DNA of 61,768 nt, taken from positions 32,171 through 93,938 of the forward strand of contig JAUMTX010000006.1 of the NCBI GenBank assembly GCA_030530985.1. Reading direction: 5' to 3'. This DNA is from Corynebacterium sp. (GTDB lineage Bacteria > Actinomycetota > Actinomycetes > Mycobacteriales > Mycobacteriaceae). Below the pieces are notes generated by a model. That model had not been told where the DNA came from and ran no database searches. It saw only the letters and a program-made list of their open reading frames with translations. A program made the translations under genes and the position numbers. Positions 37,915 through 48,500 of this stretch are shown here, in pieces. How positions within the stretch are numbered: position 1 is the stretch's first letter; each line of letters begins with the position of its first letter.

Positions 37915-37917
37915 AAT
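37912..37917 (+). promoter_or_regulatory. -10-like hexamer before the PEBP gene
   Basis: TAAAAT overlaps the stop codon of the ABC gene and lies 6 bases before ATG 37924, close to the leaderless layout seen elsewhere. Confidence 0.4.
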
Positions 37918-37923
37918 TGAAGT

Positions 37924-38460
37924 ATGAGTACATACGATTCCGCCCGATTCCCGGCTGCCGACCCTTATGCAGCACCGCTTCGTGAGCTACCAACCTTCAA
38001 TCTCTCCTCGAAGACATTCGAAGAAGGCGCGCAGTTGCCTATTGACGTGACGGCACTCGGTGCTAATAGGAGCCCACATTTGCAGTGGGACTCCTTCCCA
38101 GCCGGGACCAATTATTTTGCTATCACCTGTCTGGATCCAGATGCCCCAACCGGCAGTGGCTTCTGGCATTGGGGCGTCATCAACCTGCCGATTGATGTCA
38201 CGCAGATTGCTGAAGGTATTGGTGACCAAGAGCACCTAGGTCTTGGCCGAGGTATTCTTTCCCTCCGCAATGACTCCGGCTCTCACCTCTACTATGGTCC
38301 AAACCCGCCAGCAGGTTGGCCACACCGCTATATTTGGGCAGTGTGGAGCCTGGAAGAGCCACTCGAATTGGACCGTGATACGCCAATGGCGCAGCTGGGC
38401 TTTAATCTAAACTTTAAAGCCACAGGCCGCGCCATGACATGGGGTTGGTACGAGACCTAA
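37924..38460 (+). CDS. YbhB/YbcL family (PEBP-like) protein
   Basis: This 178-aa cytosolic protein has the phosphatidylethanolamine-binding-protein fold signature: CLDPDAPTGSGFWHWGVINL near residue 62 and YYGPNPPAGWPHRYIWAVW near residue 122. It corresponds by position to mycobacterial Rv2140c. The biological ligand is unknown. It is convergent with pyrD, with 24 bp between the stops. Confidence 0.95.
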   Translation: MSTYDSARFPAADPYAAPLRELPTFNLSSKTFEEGAQLPIDVTALGANRSPHLQWDSFPAGTNYFAITCLDPDAPTGSGFWHWGVINLPIDVTQIAEGIGDQEHLGLGRGILSLRNDSGSHLYYGPNPPAGWPHRYIWAVWSLEEPLELDRDTPMAQLGFNLNFKATGRAMTWGWYET

Positions 38461-38484
38461 ACTATTGGTTCTCGTTTTTCGGTT

Positions 38485-39609
38485 CTAATCTTTCCACGGA
38501 AGCTTCTTGCCCACGGCCTCTGAGATATTGCTCAGACCGTGGGCTTTAAGCTGACTAGCCAAGCCAAGGTGGATATCGCGAATCCAGTCCGGGCCACCAT
38601 AAATGAACGGGGTATAGCCCTGCAGGAGAGAAGCGCCAGCACCGATGCGTCGCCACGCTTCCTCTGGCGAATCAATGCCGCCAACACCGACAAGAACCAA
38701 CTTATCGCCCACACGCTGGTAGAGACGATCCAGAACCTCATAGGCGCGGGCAGCAACTGGGGCGCCAGAAATACCGCCGGCACCCATCATCTCGACAACA
38801 TGGTCTGGGGTTTCCAAGTTCTCACGAGAAATAGTCGTATTGGTAGCAACAATGCCAGCAAGACCCATCTCAACTGCGAGATCCGCAACTGCATCCACAT
38901 CCTCATCGGAGAGATCCGGAGCAATCTTCACAAGCACAGGGCTAGTGGTCGCACCCTTCACAGCCTCCATAATGGGGCGTAGGCTTTCGACAGCCTGAAG
39001 GTCACGCAAACCAGGGGTATTAGGGGAGGAAACATTGATGACCACAAAGTCCGCCAAGTTACCAACCAGGGAAGCAGAGCGGCGATAATCATCAGCAGCA
39101 TCCTCAGGGGCAACAACCTTCGTCTTGCCAATATTGATGCCGATAATATCGCGAGTGGCACGACGACGCAGATTACCAGCAGCAGTAGCGGCACCCTGAT
39201 TATTAAAGCCCATGCGGTTAAGCAGCGCCTTATCCAAAGGAAGACGGTAAAGACGAGGAGTTGGGTTACCTGGCTGTGGGGCAGCAGTAACCGTGCCCAA
39301 TTCTGCAAAACCAAAACCAATAGCAGCCCAGGCATTAGCGGCGGCAGCATTCTTATCAAAACCAGCGGCCAAACCAAGCGGGCGAGGGAACTTTACACCA
39401 AAAAGCTCCTGCTCAAGGCTAGGGTCGTGCACTGCCCAGCGCTTTTCCATGCCACGGTAGGCAGGGCCACACATATTAAACATCTGGATGCCCGTAAAGA
39501 TCAGGTGGTGAATGGTCTCGGGCTTCAGACGGAACATTTCCTTGAGCATCGCATTGTACATCTTGGTTCGAATGCGATGAGCTGGATAGTGCTTCGAAGA
39601 TTTAAACAT
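38485..39609 (-). CDS. pyrD: Dihydroorotate dehydrogenase (quinone), class 2
   Basis: PyrD is a 374-aa FMN enzyme that oxidises dihydroorotate to orotate in pyrimidine synthesis and passes electrons to the quinone pool. N-terminal helices [20 protein letters not shown] form the membrane-associating part of class 2 enzymes. Conserved segments: [44 protein letters not shown] and [15 protein letters not shown] at 39609 has AAGGGGAAG about 4 bases upstream. It is 18 bp after the lipoprotein gene in the same direction, so they form an operon. Confidence 0.97.
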   Translation of the reverse strand: MFKSSKHYPAHRIRTKMYNAMLKEMFRLKPETIHHLIFTGIQMFNMCGPAYRGMEKRWAVHDPSLEQELFGVKFPRPLGLAAGFDKNAAAANAWAAIGFGFAELGTVTAAPQPGNPTPRLYRLPLDKALLNRMGFNNQGAATAAGNLRRRATRDIIGINIGKTKVVAPEDAADDYRRSASLVGNLADFVVINVSSPNTPGLRDLQAVESLRPIMEAVKGATTSPVLVKIAPDLSDEDVDAVADLAVEMGLAGIVATNTTISRENLETPDHVVEMMGAGGISGAPVAARAYEVLDRLYQRVGDKLVLVGVGGIDSPEEAWRRIGAGASLLQGYTPFIYGGPDWIRDIHLGLASQLKAHGLSNISEAVGKKLPWKD

Positions 39610-39627
39610 CTGACTTCCCCTTAGTCT

Positions 39628-40737
39628 TTAGGACACGTACTGCTTGAGCTCTTCTGCGGTCAGCATCTGAATCTGATCAGAATCTTGCGCAGCTACATAC
39701 AGGTTACCTGACTCATCCATGGCGAGGGAACGGGCATGTGCAATTGCGTTGAACTCACCCAATTTTTCAGGGGTACCTGTGGCAAAACTATAGGCTTCCA
39801 CCTTATTATCAGCGGTGGTGCTTACCCAGGCGACCTCATTATTTGGATCCCACACCAAAGCCCATGGGGTCTTGCCGGTGACACCATATTGGTGGTTCAT
39901 CATGATTGGTAGACCAGAGAATACATACACCTGGTTTGTGCCCGCATCGGTGGCAATAAAAGTATTAGGACCAGCAGGTGCAAGACGGCCAACAGCACTC
40001 AAAATACGGAGAGTAACACCGGCCTTATCATTGCTCCAGTCAACCTGGTGAACAGTGGTATTGGAGTGGTCAATAAGATAGACACCATCTGGATCGGAAC
40101 TATCTTCAGCGCGGATAGAAATCAGCTGATCCACATTCTTACCAATCTGGACAGTCTTGGTGCTACCATCATTATGAACAATGGTGACAGTGCCACGATC
40201 CTTATGGCCAGCAATAACATCACCAGTGGAGGTCAAGGCAGCGGTGGTGGCGCCGCCGTCAATCTCAATGAGATTATCCAGACTAGGGTCAGCGGCATCA
40301 ATCAAGTAGACGCCCTCCTCGCAGGAGAGGACAAAAGTATCACCAGTGGAATTAAGATCGCCACAGGTGGAAGGGATCGACAGGGTAGTATCGCCAATAA
40401 TGAGCCCCTCGGCGGTCCTCACAGCCAAAATATTGCCCGCAGTGGCAATAAGGCCACTATCAACAGAGCCGGCATGAACCGCGGCGGGCTGCGTAATGAG
40501 CTGGCCGGCAGGTACCATGCCCTGGGCTAGTGGCTCACTAGCAGGGCTAGCCTGTGCCGGGGCGGCACCTACTGAGGTGCTTATGACAGCATCAGAGGAC
40601 AGATCAGAAGAGTTTGAATTATTGCTACACGCCGAAAGACTAAAGGCAAGAATAGTTGCAGTACCCAAACCAAAAATGGTGCGGGTTGCCATAGTTTTAC
40701 GGGTGGATACGAGGTTTTTACGGCCAGTCGAGATCAC
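39628..40737 (-). CDS. Secreted lipoprotein, LppL-like, possible beta-propeller
   Basis: This 369-aa protein begins with a long basic region and a hydrophobic stretch ending in the lipobox FSLSACSNN, so it is predicted to be lipid-anchored. The mature part shows repeated short strands with turns ([60 protein letters not shown]), the pattern of NHL/YncE-type beta-propellers. It matches the position of mycobacterial lppL (Rv2138) beside pyrD. The start is GTG 40737, set by a TAAAAT hexamer 7 bases upstream; ATG 40692 lacks a binding site. Function is unknown. Confidence 0.85.
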   Translation of the reverse strand: MISTGRKNLVSTRKTMATRTIFGLGTATILAFSLSACSNNSNSSDLSSDAVISTSVGAAPAQASPASEPLAQGMVPAGQLITQPAAVHAGSVDSGLIATAGNILAVRTAEGLIIGDTTLSIPSTCGDLNSTGDTFVLSCEEGVYLIDAADPSLDNLIEIDGGATTAALTSTGDVIAGHKDRGTVTIVHNDGSTKTVQIGKNVDQLISIRAEDSSDPDGVYLIDHSNTTVHQVDWSNDKAGVTLRILSAVGRLAPAGPNTFIATDAGTNQVYVFSGLPIMMNHQYGVTGKTPWALVWDPNNEVAWVSTTADNKVEAYSFATGTPEKLGEFNAIAHARSLAMDESGNLYVAAQDSDQIQMLTAEELKQYVS

Positions 40738-40744
40738 TTAAAAA

Positions 40745-40750
40745 ATTTTA
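40745..40750 (-). promoter_or_regulatory. Extended -10 of the lipoprotein-pyrD operon, leaderless layout
   Basis: On the minus strand TGGTAAAAT is an extended -10. Seven bases separate the hexamer from GTG at 40737. Confidence 0.6.
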
Positions 40751-40814
40751 CCAGCACTTCAATTTCGTGCAGGCGACAGGCCGCAAAGCCGGCGCCAGTT
40801 ATTAGACATAGTGG

Positions 40815-40820
40815 TAGTCT
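40815..40820 (+). promoter_or_regulatory. -10 hexamer of uppP, leaderless layout
   Basis: TAGTCT is followed by 7 bases (TAGCCAA) and GTG at 40828. It faces away from the lipoprotein promoter about 70 bp away. Confidence 0.55.
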
Positions 40821-40827
40821 TAGCCAA

Positions 40828-41676
40828 GTGACTGATATTACCCACATGACATGGATTCAGACCATTATGCTCTCCCTGGTACAGGGACTCACTGAATTCC
40901 TTCCGGTGTCCTCCTCAGGACACCTTCGTATTGTGAGCACCCTGTTTTGGGGGCAGGATGCTGGCGCATCCTTTACTGCTGTAGTTCAGCTTGGTACTGA
41001 GGCCGCAGTACTAGTCTTCTTTGCCAAAGATATTTGGCGCATTCTCAAGGCCTGGTTCTATGGCCTTTTACACGCTGACGGCCGCAGCAATTTTGACTAC
41101 AAAATGGGCTGGATGGTTATTCTCGGTACTATTCCAGTGTCATTGGCGGGTGTTCTCTTCAAGGATCTGATTCGCGATGGGCTCCGTAATCTGTGGATTA
41201 CCAGCTTTGTCCTTGTATTCTTCTCCCTAGTCTTTATTTGGGTAGAACGCACTGGCCGCAAGAACCGTAGTTTTGAGAAGCTCGGCTATAAGGACGCGCT
41301 CCTCATGGGTTTGGCCCAGTGCCTGGCACTTATCCCAGGTGTTTCCCGCTCTGGCGGCACCATTAGTGCTGGTCTTTTCCTTGGCCTTGAGCGTGAAGTA
41401 GCCGCCCGATTCTCCTTCCTTCTGGCCATTCCTGCAGTTCTGGCCTCTGGCCTGTTTTCACTGCCGGATGCCTTCAATCCGACCGACGGTCAGGCAGCCT
41501 CAGGCGCCCAGTTATTCGTAGGAACTGTGATAGCCTTTATCGTAGGTTATGCAACTATTGCCTGGTTGCTGAAGTTTGTGTCAAATAACTCATTCGCCTG
41601 GTTTGCTGCTTACCGCATTCCAATTGGTATCCTAGTTATGGCTTTGCTCGCTTCCGGTGCATTGCCAGCGCAATAA
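40828..41676 (+). CDS. uppP: Undecaprenyl-diphosphatase
   Basis: UppP (BacA) is a 282-aa membrane enzyme that recycles undecaprenyl diphosphate to the monophosphate carrier for cell-wall synthesis and can confer bacitracin tolerance. The family motifs [17 protein letters not shown] near residue 20 and [20 protein letters not shown] near residue 165 are both present. It is divergent from the lipoprotein-pyrD operon and precedes the secreted protease by 31 bp. Start GTG 40828, from the leaderless promoter. Confidence 0.97.
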   Translation: MTDITHMTWIQTIMLSLVQGLTEFLPVSSSGHLRIVSTLFWGQDAGASFTAVVQLGTEAAVLVFFAKDIWRILKAWFYGLLHADGRSNFDYKMGWMVILGTIPVSLAGVLFKDLIRDGLRNLWITSFVLVFFSLVFIWVERTGRKNRSFEKLGYKDALLMGLAQCLALIPGVSRSGGTISAGLFLGLEREVAARFSFLLAIPAVLASGLFSLPDAFNPTDGQAASGAQLFVGTVIAFIVGYATIAWLLKFVSNNSFAWFAAYRIPIGILVMALLASGALPAQ

Positions 41677-41707
41677 ACTCACCTGGTATTGAACCCCGGA
41701 ATGAAAG

Positions 41708-42793
41708 ATGAAAGATTCCCGTATGAAGCCGTCCCCTTCACCACGCCGTATTGTACGATCGCTGGGAAGTGCAGCTAGCAGTGTTGCTTGCGTGGCAGCC
41801 CTGACTTTCGGTGTACCCTTTGGCGTAACCGGCAATGCGTGGGCGGATTCGGCTGGCGGAACTGATTTTGACTTGGCTGTTGGCCCGGATTGGCTGGCAA
41901 GTATTCAGGTCGCAAACCAAAGCTATTGCACCGGTGCTCTCATTGATCCCCAGTGGGTTTTGACCGCTGAGCACTGCGTTAGCGACGCTTATTCTTTTGC
42001 ACAGGGCACCAATTCAAGTGGTGTGAGTGGTGAGACCGTACTCAAATTCGGCACTGATTCCTCTAGTCCTATCACGACCGCTGTGGCAGATTATGCCTAT
42101 AGCCTCACGGATCAGTACCGTACGGATATTACTCTTCTGCATCTTTCGACCCCAATTACCACCATTACTCCTGGTGTCATGAATACCACTGAGCAGTTCA
42201 CCTCGGGTTTGTCGACTGTGGACTTTGGGTGGTCCTCCTACCGTAATAATGTGCTGAACCGTATCGAAGGTGATGTGCTGGCTAGCACTGCTCAGAAGGC
42301 CACCTACGCGTATACCATGAGCCAGATTTCTGGCATCTACTTTGCGGCGCACCGCCTTTACGCCACCAGCGGCAATTATGCCCGTGGTGATTCTGGTAGC
42401 CCAATTGTGGATAAGAATAAGCGCATTCTGGGTGTCCTATCTGCTATTGATACCTCTGTTGATGGCTCGACCAGTACTGCCAGCCCTCAGGCCGCTCTGT
42501 CCCCATTGGCAGTGAAGTATTCTGCGAACCTCCCACACCCAACAACCAAGGCTGTGACTGCATATACGACTGTTCCAGCTATTAACTGGATGAATGCGGT
42601 TATGGGTGTCAGCGGCAGTGTCTCTAGCTACGGGATCAAGACTTGGGATCTGAGCTACGGCACTTCCAGTAATAATTCGGATAATGGCAGCACCGATAAT
42701 TCGGGCAATTCCAATAACGGAAATTCGAATAATGGGAATTCCGGTAGTGATAAAGCTTCCGGCAGCTCCCTGTTTGGAATCTTCTCCTCCTAA
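41708..42793 (+). CDS. Secreted trypsin-like serine protease
   Basis: This 361-aa protein carries a signal peptide (hydrophobic core [15 protein letters not shown], cleavage probable after NAWA) and an S1 protease domain. The catalytic His is in LTAEHCVSD, Asp in [11 protein letters not shown], and Ser in [11 protein letters not shown]. Cys in YCTGALI and EHC would form the typical disulfide. The last 50 residues are a Ser/Asn/Gly repeat ([13 protein letters not shown]) ending in LFGIFSS. The tail may tether the protein or act as a flexible spacer. ATG at 41708, with weak GGAATGAAAG upstream. It is likely co-transcribed after uppP. The substrate is unknown. Confidence 0.92.
   Translation: MKDSRMKPSPSPRRIVRSLGSAASSVACVAALTFGVPFGVTGNAWADSAGGTDFDLAVGPDWLASIQVANQSYCTGALIDPQWVLTAEHCVSDAYSFAQGTNSSGVSGETVLKFGTDSSSPITTAVADYAYSLTDQYRTDITLLHLSTPITTITPGVMNTTEQFTSGLSTVDFGWSSYRNNVLNRIEGDVLASTAQKATYAYTMSQISGIYFAAHRLYATSGNYARGDSGSPIVDKNKRILGVLSAIDTSVDGSTSTASPQAALSPLAVKYSANLPHPTTKAVTAYTTVPAINWMNAVMGVSGSVSSYGIKTWDLSYGTSSNNSDNGSTDNSGNSNNGNSNNGNSGSDKASGSSLFGIFSS
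42661..42760 (+). repeat. Asn/Gly/Ser-coding short repeats
   Basis: Short imperfect repeats of AATTCSAATAAYGG type encode the low-complexity tail of the secreted protease. They could vary in copy number between strains. Confidence 0.5.
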
Positions 42794-42809
42794 AATTTCT
42801 GGCCGGTGG

Positions 42810-42815
42810 TAGAGT
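42810..42815 (+). promoter_or_regulatory. -10 hexamer of mshC, leaderless layout
   Basis: TAGAGT is followed by 7 bases (TAATCCC) and ATG at 42823. The hexamer lies just after the protease stop codon. Confidence 0.55.
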
Positions 42816-42822
42816 TAATCCC

Positions 42823-44400
42823 ATGGATTCTTGGCCACAACCGCACGTACCACGTATTGCTGGTACCCCGATTGCCCTAAAACTCTACGATACAGCTGAC
42901 AAGGTCGTCCGCGAGGTTCAGGCCGGCGAAACCGCCGGTGTTTATGTGTGTGGCATCACGCCCTATGATGCGACCCACCTGGGCCATGCGGCGACCTATG
43001 TTACTTTCGACATCATTAACCGCATGCTGCTGGACACCGGCCGCACGGTGCATTTTGTTCAAAATGTGACCGATGTGGATGACCCACTATTTGAGCGTGC
43101 TCAGCGTGACGGTGTTGACTGGCGTGAACTCGGCCAGGGACAAATTGATCTCTTCCGTAGCGATATGACTAATCTCCAGGTCATTCCGCCCAAGGAATAT
43201 GTCGGTATTGAAGAATCTGTCGATGAAGTCATCGCACTAGTTCAAACCCTGCTTGATAAGGGTGCTGCCTACCAGCTGGCAAGCGGCGATATTTACGCCC
43301 GTATTAGCGCCACTGAGCAGTTCGGCTACGAGTCTGGCTATGACCGTGAAACCATGTTGGGATTCTTTGCTGAGCGTGGTGGCGACCCAGATACTCCTGG
43401 CAAGGAAGACCCATTGGATGCGCTGGTATGGCGCGCACACCGTGAAGGTGAGCCACAATGGGATGCACCATTCGGTGCTGGCCGTCCAGGCTGGCATGTA
43501 GAGTGCAGTGCCATTGCCACAAACCGTATTGGTCAGAACTTCACCATCCAAGGTGGTGGCAGTGACCTTATCTTCCCGCACCATGAGTTTTCCGCTGCAC
43601 ACTATGAGGCCGCCAGTGGCGCACCACGCATGGCTAGCCACTATGTGCACACCGGCATGATTGCCCTTGATGGTGTCAAGATGTCCAAGTCCCTGGGCAA
43701 TCTGGTTTTTGTTTCCAAGCTGACCGCCGCAGGCATGGCTCCTGAAGCTATTCGTCTCGGTATCCTTGATGGCCACTATCGCGCCGACAGGGACTGGTCC
43801 ACCGAGGTAGAAGCAAAGGCCACGGCACGATGGGAGCGCTGGCAGTCCGCTATTGCCCACGCCCACATTAACCTGGATGAATATAGCCATCTTGGGGAGC
43901 ACCTTGAGAATGCGAATGTCCAGACTCTCCGCTCCTACCTTGCTGATGATCTGAATACCCAGGGCGCCCTGGAATTCATCGATCATTGGATTAGCGGGGT
44001 AGAGCTAGCAGAAGAAGCCAATACTGCTGATATCTTCGATATGATTCAGGCAATCTGGGCGCTACTTGGAATCAACCTCTTTGGTTCAGTGGTGGACGCC
44101 TATGTTCATGAGCTTCATGATTTCGCCACCGGCTCGTATCTCTTTGATGCTGAGCGTGAGGAGTGGGAGTCCCCTTATGATGTTCGTGCTCTCCCAGAGC
44201 TCTCTGAGGTTCTCCATGAAGGTATCCAACTCAGCCCAGCAGAGACCATTGAGCGACTGCGTAAGCTCAATGAGAAGTGGGATGGCGGTGTCATCGAGCC
44301 AGATGAGGAGAATGAGATTCGCTGCCTCTTGTCTGCCATGCACGGAATCCCAGTAGCCGAGATTCCTGTCCTCTACCCGGAGGATGAGGACAAGGGCTAA
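42823..44400 (+). CDS. mshC: L-cysteine:1D-myo-inositol 2-amino-2-deoxy-alpha-D-glucopyranoside ligase
   Basis: MshC is a 525-aa class I cysteinyl-tRNA-synthetase relative that joins cysteine to glucosaminyl-inositol in mycothiol synthesis. The catalytic motifs are [20 protein letters not shown] (HIGH-type HLGH, zinc Cys) and [11 protein letters not shown] (KMSKS). It differs from CysS by the extended N-terminus [16 protein letters not shown] and a shorter anticodon-binding part. ATG start from a leaderless promoter. It ends at a strong bidirectional terminator. Confidence 0.95.
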   Translation: MDSWPQPHVPRIAGTPIALKLYDTADKVVREVQAGETAGVYVCGITPYDATHLGHAATYVTFDIINRMLLDTGRTVHFVQNVTDVDDPLFERAQRDGVDWRELGQGQIDLFRSDMTNLQVIPPKEYVGIEESVDEVIALVQTLLDKGAAYQLASGDIYARISATEQFGYESGYDRETMLGFFAERGGDPDTPGKEDPLDALVWRAHREGEPQWDAPFGAGRPGWHVECSAIATNRIGQNFTIQGGGSDLIFPHHEFSAAHYEAASGAPRMASHYVHTGMIALDGVKMSKSLGNLVFVSKLTAAGMAPEAIRLGILDGHYRADRDWSTEVEAKATARWERWQSAIAHAHINLDEYSHLGEHLENANVQTLRSYLADDLNTQGALEFIDHWISGVELAEEANTADIFDMIQAIWALLGINLFGSVVDAYVHELHDFATGSYLFDAEREEWESPYDVRALPELSEVLHEGIQLSPAETIERLRKLNEKWDGGVIEPDEENEIRCLLSAMHGIPVAEIPVLYPEDEDKG

Positions 44401-44423
44401 GCGCTACGGTCTTTCCATGGCAA

Positions 44424-44467
44424 TAAAAAATCGCCACCTGTAAGTACAACAGGTGGCGATTCTTTTT
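44424..44467. terminator. Bidirectional terminator between mshC and the FNT gene
   Basis: AATCGCCACCTG (44429-44440) and CAGGTGGCGATT (44450-44461) form a 12-bp stem flanked by AAAAA on the left and TTTTT on the right. Confidence 0.9.
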
Positions 44468-44504
44468 GACCTTAATTCAAAAGACTTGGTCTCGAAACGG
44501 GAAA

Positions 44505-45494
44505 TTAGTTGGTATTGCCTGGCTTGCGGCCTTCACGGCGCATACGACGTGCTTCTGCACGGGCCTCAGCGCGCTCACGGCGGCGAGTACCACGGTCACG
44601 GTCTTCCATGTAGGCATAGTAGAGACCAATCATGAGGCCACCACCGATGAAGTTACCAATAAGCACAACCACAATGTTAGCTACAGCGCCAAGAACATCA
44701 ATGCCTTCGCTCAGACCAACAACTGCGAAGAGCACAGAGTTAGCAACAGAGTGCTCGAAGCCAAGGAAAGCGAAGATGAACACAGCCATGACCATGGAGG
44801 CCATCTTGGCTACAGTTTCCTGAATCAGGCCATTGTAGATAAGGAGCATGGCCAGGTTGATCATGAAGTTACAGAGAATCGCACGAACGAGGAGGTCAAG
44901 CAGACCACTTGCAGTGTATACATAGGCGATCTTGGTCTCCACAGAATGGACCATAACTTCACCGGTCACACCGTGAGTCAGGGTAGAACCAGAGAAGAGA
45001 ATCGCGAGGATAACACCGCCAACAAAGTTACCGAGGAAACAGATGGTGAGAACCTTCATGCCTCGAGCCCATGTTGTTCGCTTGAAGTAGACACCCGTAA
45101 CGACAAGCATCATATTCGAGGTCAGCAGCTCAGAGCGCGTGTAGTAAATAAAGACCAGGGCCCAGCCGAAGCAGAAAGCACCGATCATTTTACCGACACC
45201 GGTGAGTGCCGTTTCGCCAACCTTGATGGTGGAGAAGATACCAGTAATTTCGTAGTTAACTACATAGAGCACTGCGATGATCATGCCGGCCATAGCCGCG
45301 CGCATCAAATAACGGTGCACAATGGCAGTGGTCATGTCCTCTTTGGTTTCCAAAGCGGACAGCACACTATCGACCCATTTCTTGCCGGGGAAGATCGAAT
45401 CGAGGGATTTCTCCGGACTCATTCGACCGCTACGACCCGGTGCGGTCACAGGCTGTTGGGTTTGGTCGGACTGACCATAGTCTGCATTAGTCAT
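44505..45494 (-). CDS. Formate/nitrite transporter (FNT) family channel
   Basis: This 329-aa protein has about six transmembrane segments with the FNT pattern, including VTGVYFKRTTWARGMKVL and CFLGNFVGGVILAILFSG, plus a longer hydrophilic N-terminus (about 75 residues) and a very basic Arg/Glu-rich C-terminus (RGTRRRERAEARAEARRMRR). FNT pentamers pass formate, nitrite, lactate or hydrosulfide; which one cannot be told here, and no formate or nitrite enzyme lies nearby. ATG at 45494 is preceded by 7 bases and CATAAT on the minus strand. Confidence 0.92.
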   Translation of the reverse strand: MTNADYGQSDQTQQPVTAPGRSGRMSPEKSLDSIFPGKKWVDSVLSALETKEDMTTAIVHRYLMRAAMAGMIIAVLYVVNYEITGIFSTIKVGETALTGVGKMIGAFCFGWALVFIYYTRSELLTSNMMLVVTGVYFKRTTWARGMKVLTICFLGNFVGGVILAILFSGSTLTHGVTGEVMVHSVETKIAYVYTASGLLDLLVRAILCNFMINLAMLLIYNGLIQETVAKMASMVMAVFIFAFLGFEHSVANSVLFAVVGLSEGIDVLGAVANIVVVLIGNFIGGGLMIGLYYAYMEDRDRGTRRRERAEARAEARRMRREGRKPGNTN

Positions 45495-45501
45495 AACGCT
45501 A

Positions 45502-45507
45502 ATTATG
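45502..45507 (-). promoter_or_regulatory. -10 hexamer of the FNT gene, leaderless layout
   Basis: On the minus strand CATAAT is followed by 7 bases and ATG at 45494. Confidence 0.55.
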
Positions 45508-45593
45508 CTGTATCAACAACATGATTCAAAATTTTTAGAAATCCAGGAACTTAAGTCGATATCCCAGCAAAAGTTCGGTACTCTGTCATTATT

Positions 45594-48500
45594 ATGGCTA
45601 CCAGTACTTCACCCTTCATAAGCGCCCTGAACGAACGAGTTCTGATCGGCGATGGTGCGATGGGCACCCAGCTGCAAAGTTACGACCTTGACGTGGACAA
45701 AGACTTCCAAGGTTTGGAGGGTTGTAATGAGATTCTCAATGTCACTCGCCCAGATGTCTTGCGCGAAATCCACCGCGCATACTTTGAGGCTGGTGCCGAT
45801 CTCGTAGAAACCAATACCTTTGGTTGCAACCTACCAAACCTTGCGGACTACGATATCGCTGATCGCTGTGAAGAGCTTGCCTATGAAGGCACCCGCATTG
45901 CGCGTGAGGTAGCTGATGAAATGGGGCCTGGCCGTGAAGGTATGCGCCGTTTCGTTGCTGGTTCCATGGGTCCAGGCACCAAGCTGCCATCCCTTGGCCA
46001 TGCGGAATATAAGGATCTGAAGGACTACTACCGCCTTGCAGCACGCGGTATGGTTCGTGGCGGCGCTGATGTGATCCTGATTGAAACTGCGCAGGATCTT
46101 CTGCAGGTGAAGGCAGCTGTTCTTGGTACCCGTGAAGCTTTTGAAGAACTGGGCCAAGAGCTTCCAATTATTACTCATGTGACCGTGGAAACAACTGGTA
46201 CCATGCTCCTCGGCTCTGAGATTGGTGCAGCTCTGACTGCAATTCAGCCACTGGGTGTGGATATGATTGGCCTGAACTGTGCCACCGGTCCTGCCGAAAT
46301 GAGCGAGCACCTTCGCTATCTGTCCCAGCACTCTGAGATTCCTGTATCGGTAATGCCAAATGCGGGTCTGCCTATTCTGGGTAAGAATGGTGCGGTCTAC
46401 CCATTGACCCCTGAAGAGCTGGCTGAGGCCGCTGCAGACTTCGTCAGCAACTATGGCCTATCCATGGTTGGTGGCTGCTGTGGTACCACCCCAGCGCATA
46501 TTACTGCTGTTCGTGATGCTGTTATTGATTTGCCACGCCCGGAGCGCAACCCAATCAAGGAGGATAATGTCTCTTCCTTGTACACCACTGTGCCATTGAC
46601 CCAGGAAACAGGCATCACCATGATTGGTGAGCGCACCAACGCCAATGGTTCTAAGGCATTCCGTGAAGCCATGCTTGCCGGCGACTGGGAAACCTGTGTC
46701 GAAATGGCCAAGCAGCAGACCCGCGATGGCTCCCACATGCTCGATCTCTGTGTCGACTATGTTGGCCGTGATGGCCGCGAGGACATGGCAAAGCTGGCTG
46801 GTCTTCTTGCCACCAGCTCCACACTGCCAATCATGATTGACTCCACTGAGCCAGCAGTAATTGAAACCGGCTTGGAGCATCTCGGCGGCCGCTGTGCTGT
46901 TAACTCCGTGAACTTTGAAGATGGCGATGGTCCAGACTCTCGATACCAGCGCATTATGGCTTTGGTGAAGAAGCATGGCGCATCGGTCGTTGCCCTTGCC
47001 ATTGATGAGGAAGGCCAGGCGCGAACAGCCGATAAGAAGCTGGAAATTGCCAGCCGCCTGATTGATGACATTGTCGGAACGTGGGGCCTGCGCCAGGAAG
47101 ATATCATTGTTGACTGTTTGACCTTCCCGATCTCCACTGGTCAGGAAGAAACCCGACGCGATGGTATTGAGACCATTGAAGCCATTCGTAGGCTGAAGGA
47201 AAAGTACCCTCATGTCCATACAACACTGGGCTTGTCCAATATTTCCTTCGGTTTGAATCCTGCTGCGCGTCAGGTCCTCAACTCTGTATTCCTCAATGAG
47301 TGCATCGAGGCCGGTTTGGACACCGCCATTGCGCACTCCTCGAAGATTCTGCCAATGAACCGTATTGACGAGCGTCAGCGTGAAGTTGCCCTCGATATGG
47401 TTTATGACCGCCGCACCGAGGATTATGACCCACTGCAGGTCTTTATGGAGCTCTTTGAGGGTGCCACTGCAGCATCCGCCAAGGATGCTCGCGCTGAGGC
47501 TCTCAAGGCGATGCCACTATTTGAGCGTCTTGCACAGCGCATTATCGATGGAGATAAGAATGACATCGAAGCTGACCTTGATGAGGGCATGAAGGAGAAG
47601 ACTCCTATCCAAATCATCAATGAGGATCTGCTTGGTGGCATGAAGACTGTGGGTGAGCTCTTTGGCTCCGGCAAGATGCAGCTGCCATTCGTGCTCCAGT
47701 CCGCTGAAACCATGAAGACTGCGGTAGCCTACCTTGAGCAGTTCATGGAGGCTGAAGACTCTACCGGTTCAAAGGGCCGAATTGTCCTGGCAACAGTCAA
47801 GGGCGATGTGCACGATATTGGTAAGAACCTCGTGGATATCATCCTCTCCAATAATGGCTACGATGTGGTGAACTTGGGCATTAAGCAGCCAATTTCCACC
47901 ATTATTTCTGCCGCACGTGAGCACCATGCCGATGTGGTTGGCATGAGTGGTCTGCTGGTGAAGTCCACCGTGGTGATGAAGGAAAACCTTGAGGAGATGA
48001 ACTCCGCCAAGGCAGCAGATATTCCAGTTTTGCTTGGTGGCGCCGCACTGACCCGTACCTATGTGGAGAATGACCTCAGCGAGGTCTATGAGGGTGAAGT
48101 CCACTATGCGCGTGATGCTTTCGAGGGTCTACGTCTCATGGATGAAATCATGGCCATCAAGCGCGGCGATATTCTTCCAGATTCCCCTGAAGCCCAAGCA
48201 CGTGAGGCCAAGAAGGCTGAGCGCAAGGCTCGCCATGAGCGCAGCCGCAAAATCGCTGAAGCACGTAAGGCGGCGCAGGAGCCTGTTGAGGTTCCAGAGC
48301 GCTCTGATGTGGCAAAGCCAGAGATTATTGCGACTCCACCATTCTGGGGTACCCGAATCATCAAGGGTGTCTCTATCAACGAGTACTTGACCAACCTGGA
48401 TAAGCGTGCGCTCTTCCTTGGTCAGTGGGGCTTGCGCCCAACTCGTGGCGGCGATGGCCCTGACTATGATGAGCTTGTGGAGCAGGAGGGCGAGCCACGC

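Noticed and set aside
45495..45593. Cobalamin or SAM riboswitch upstream of metH
   Set aside because: Only about 100 bp separate metH from the divergent FNT gene, and no B12-box or SAM-type conserved sequence is present.
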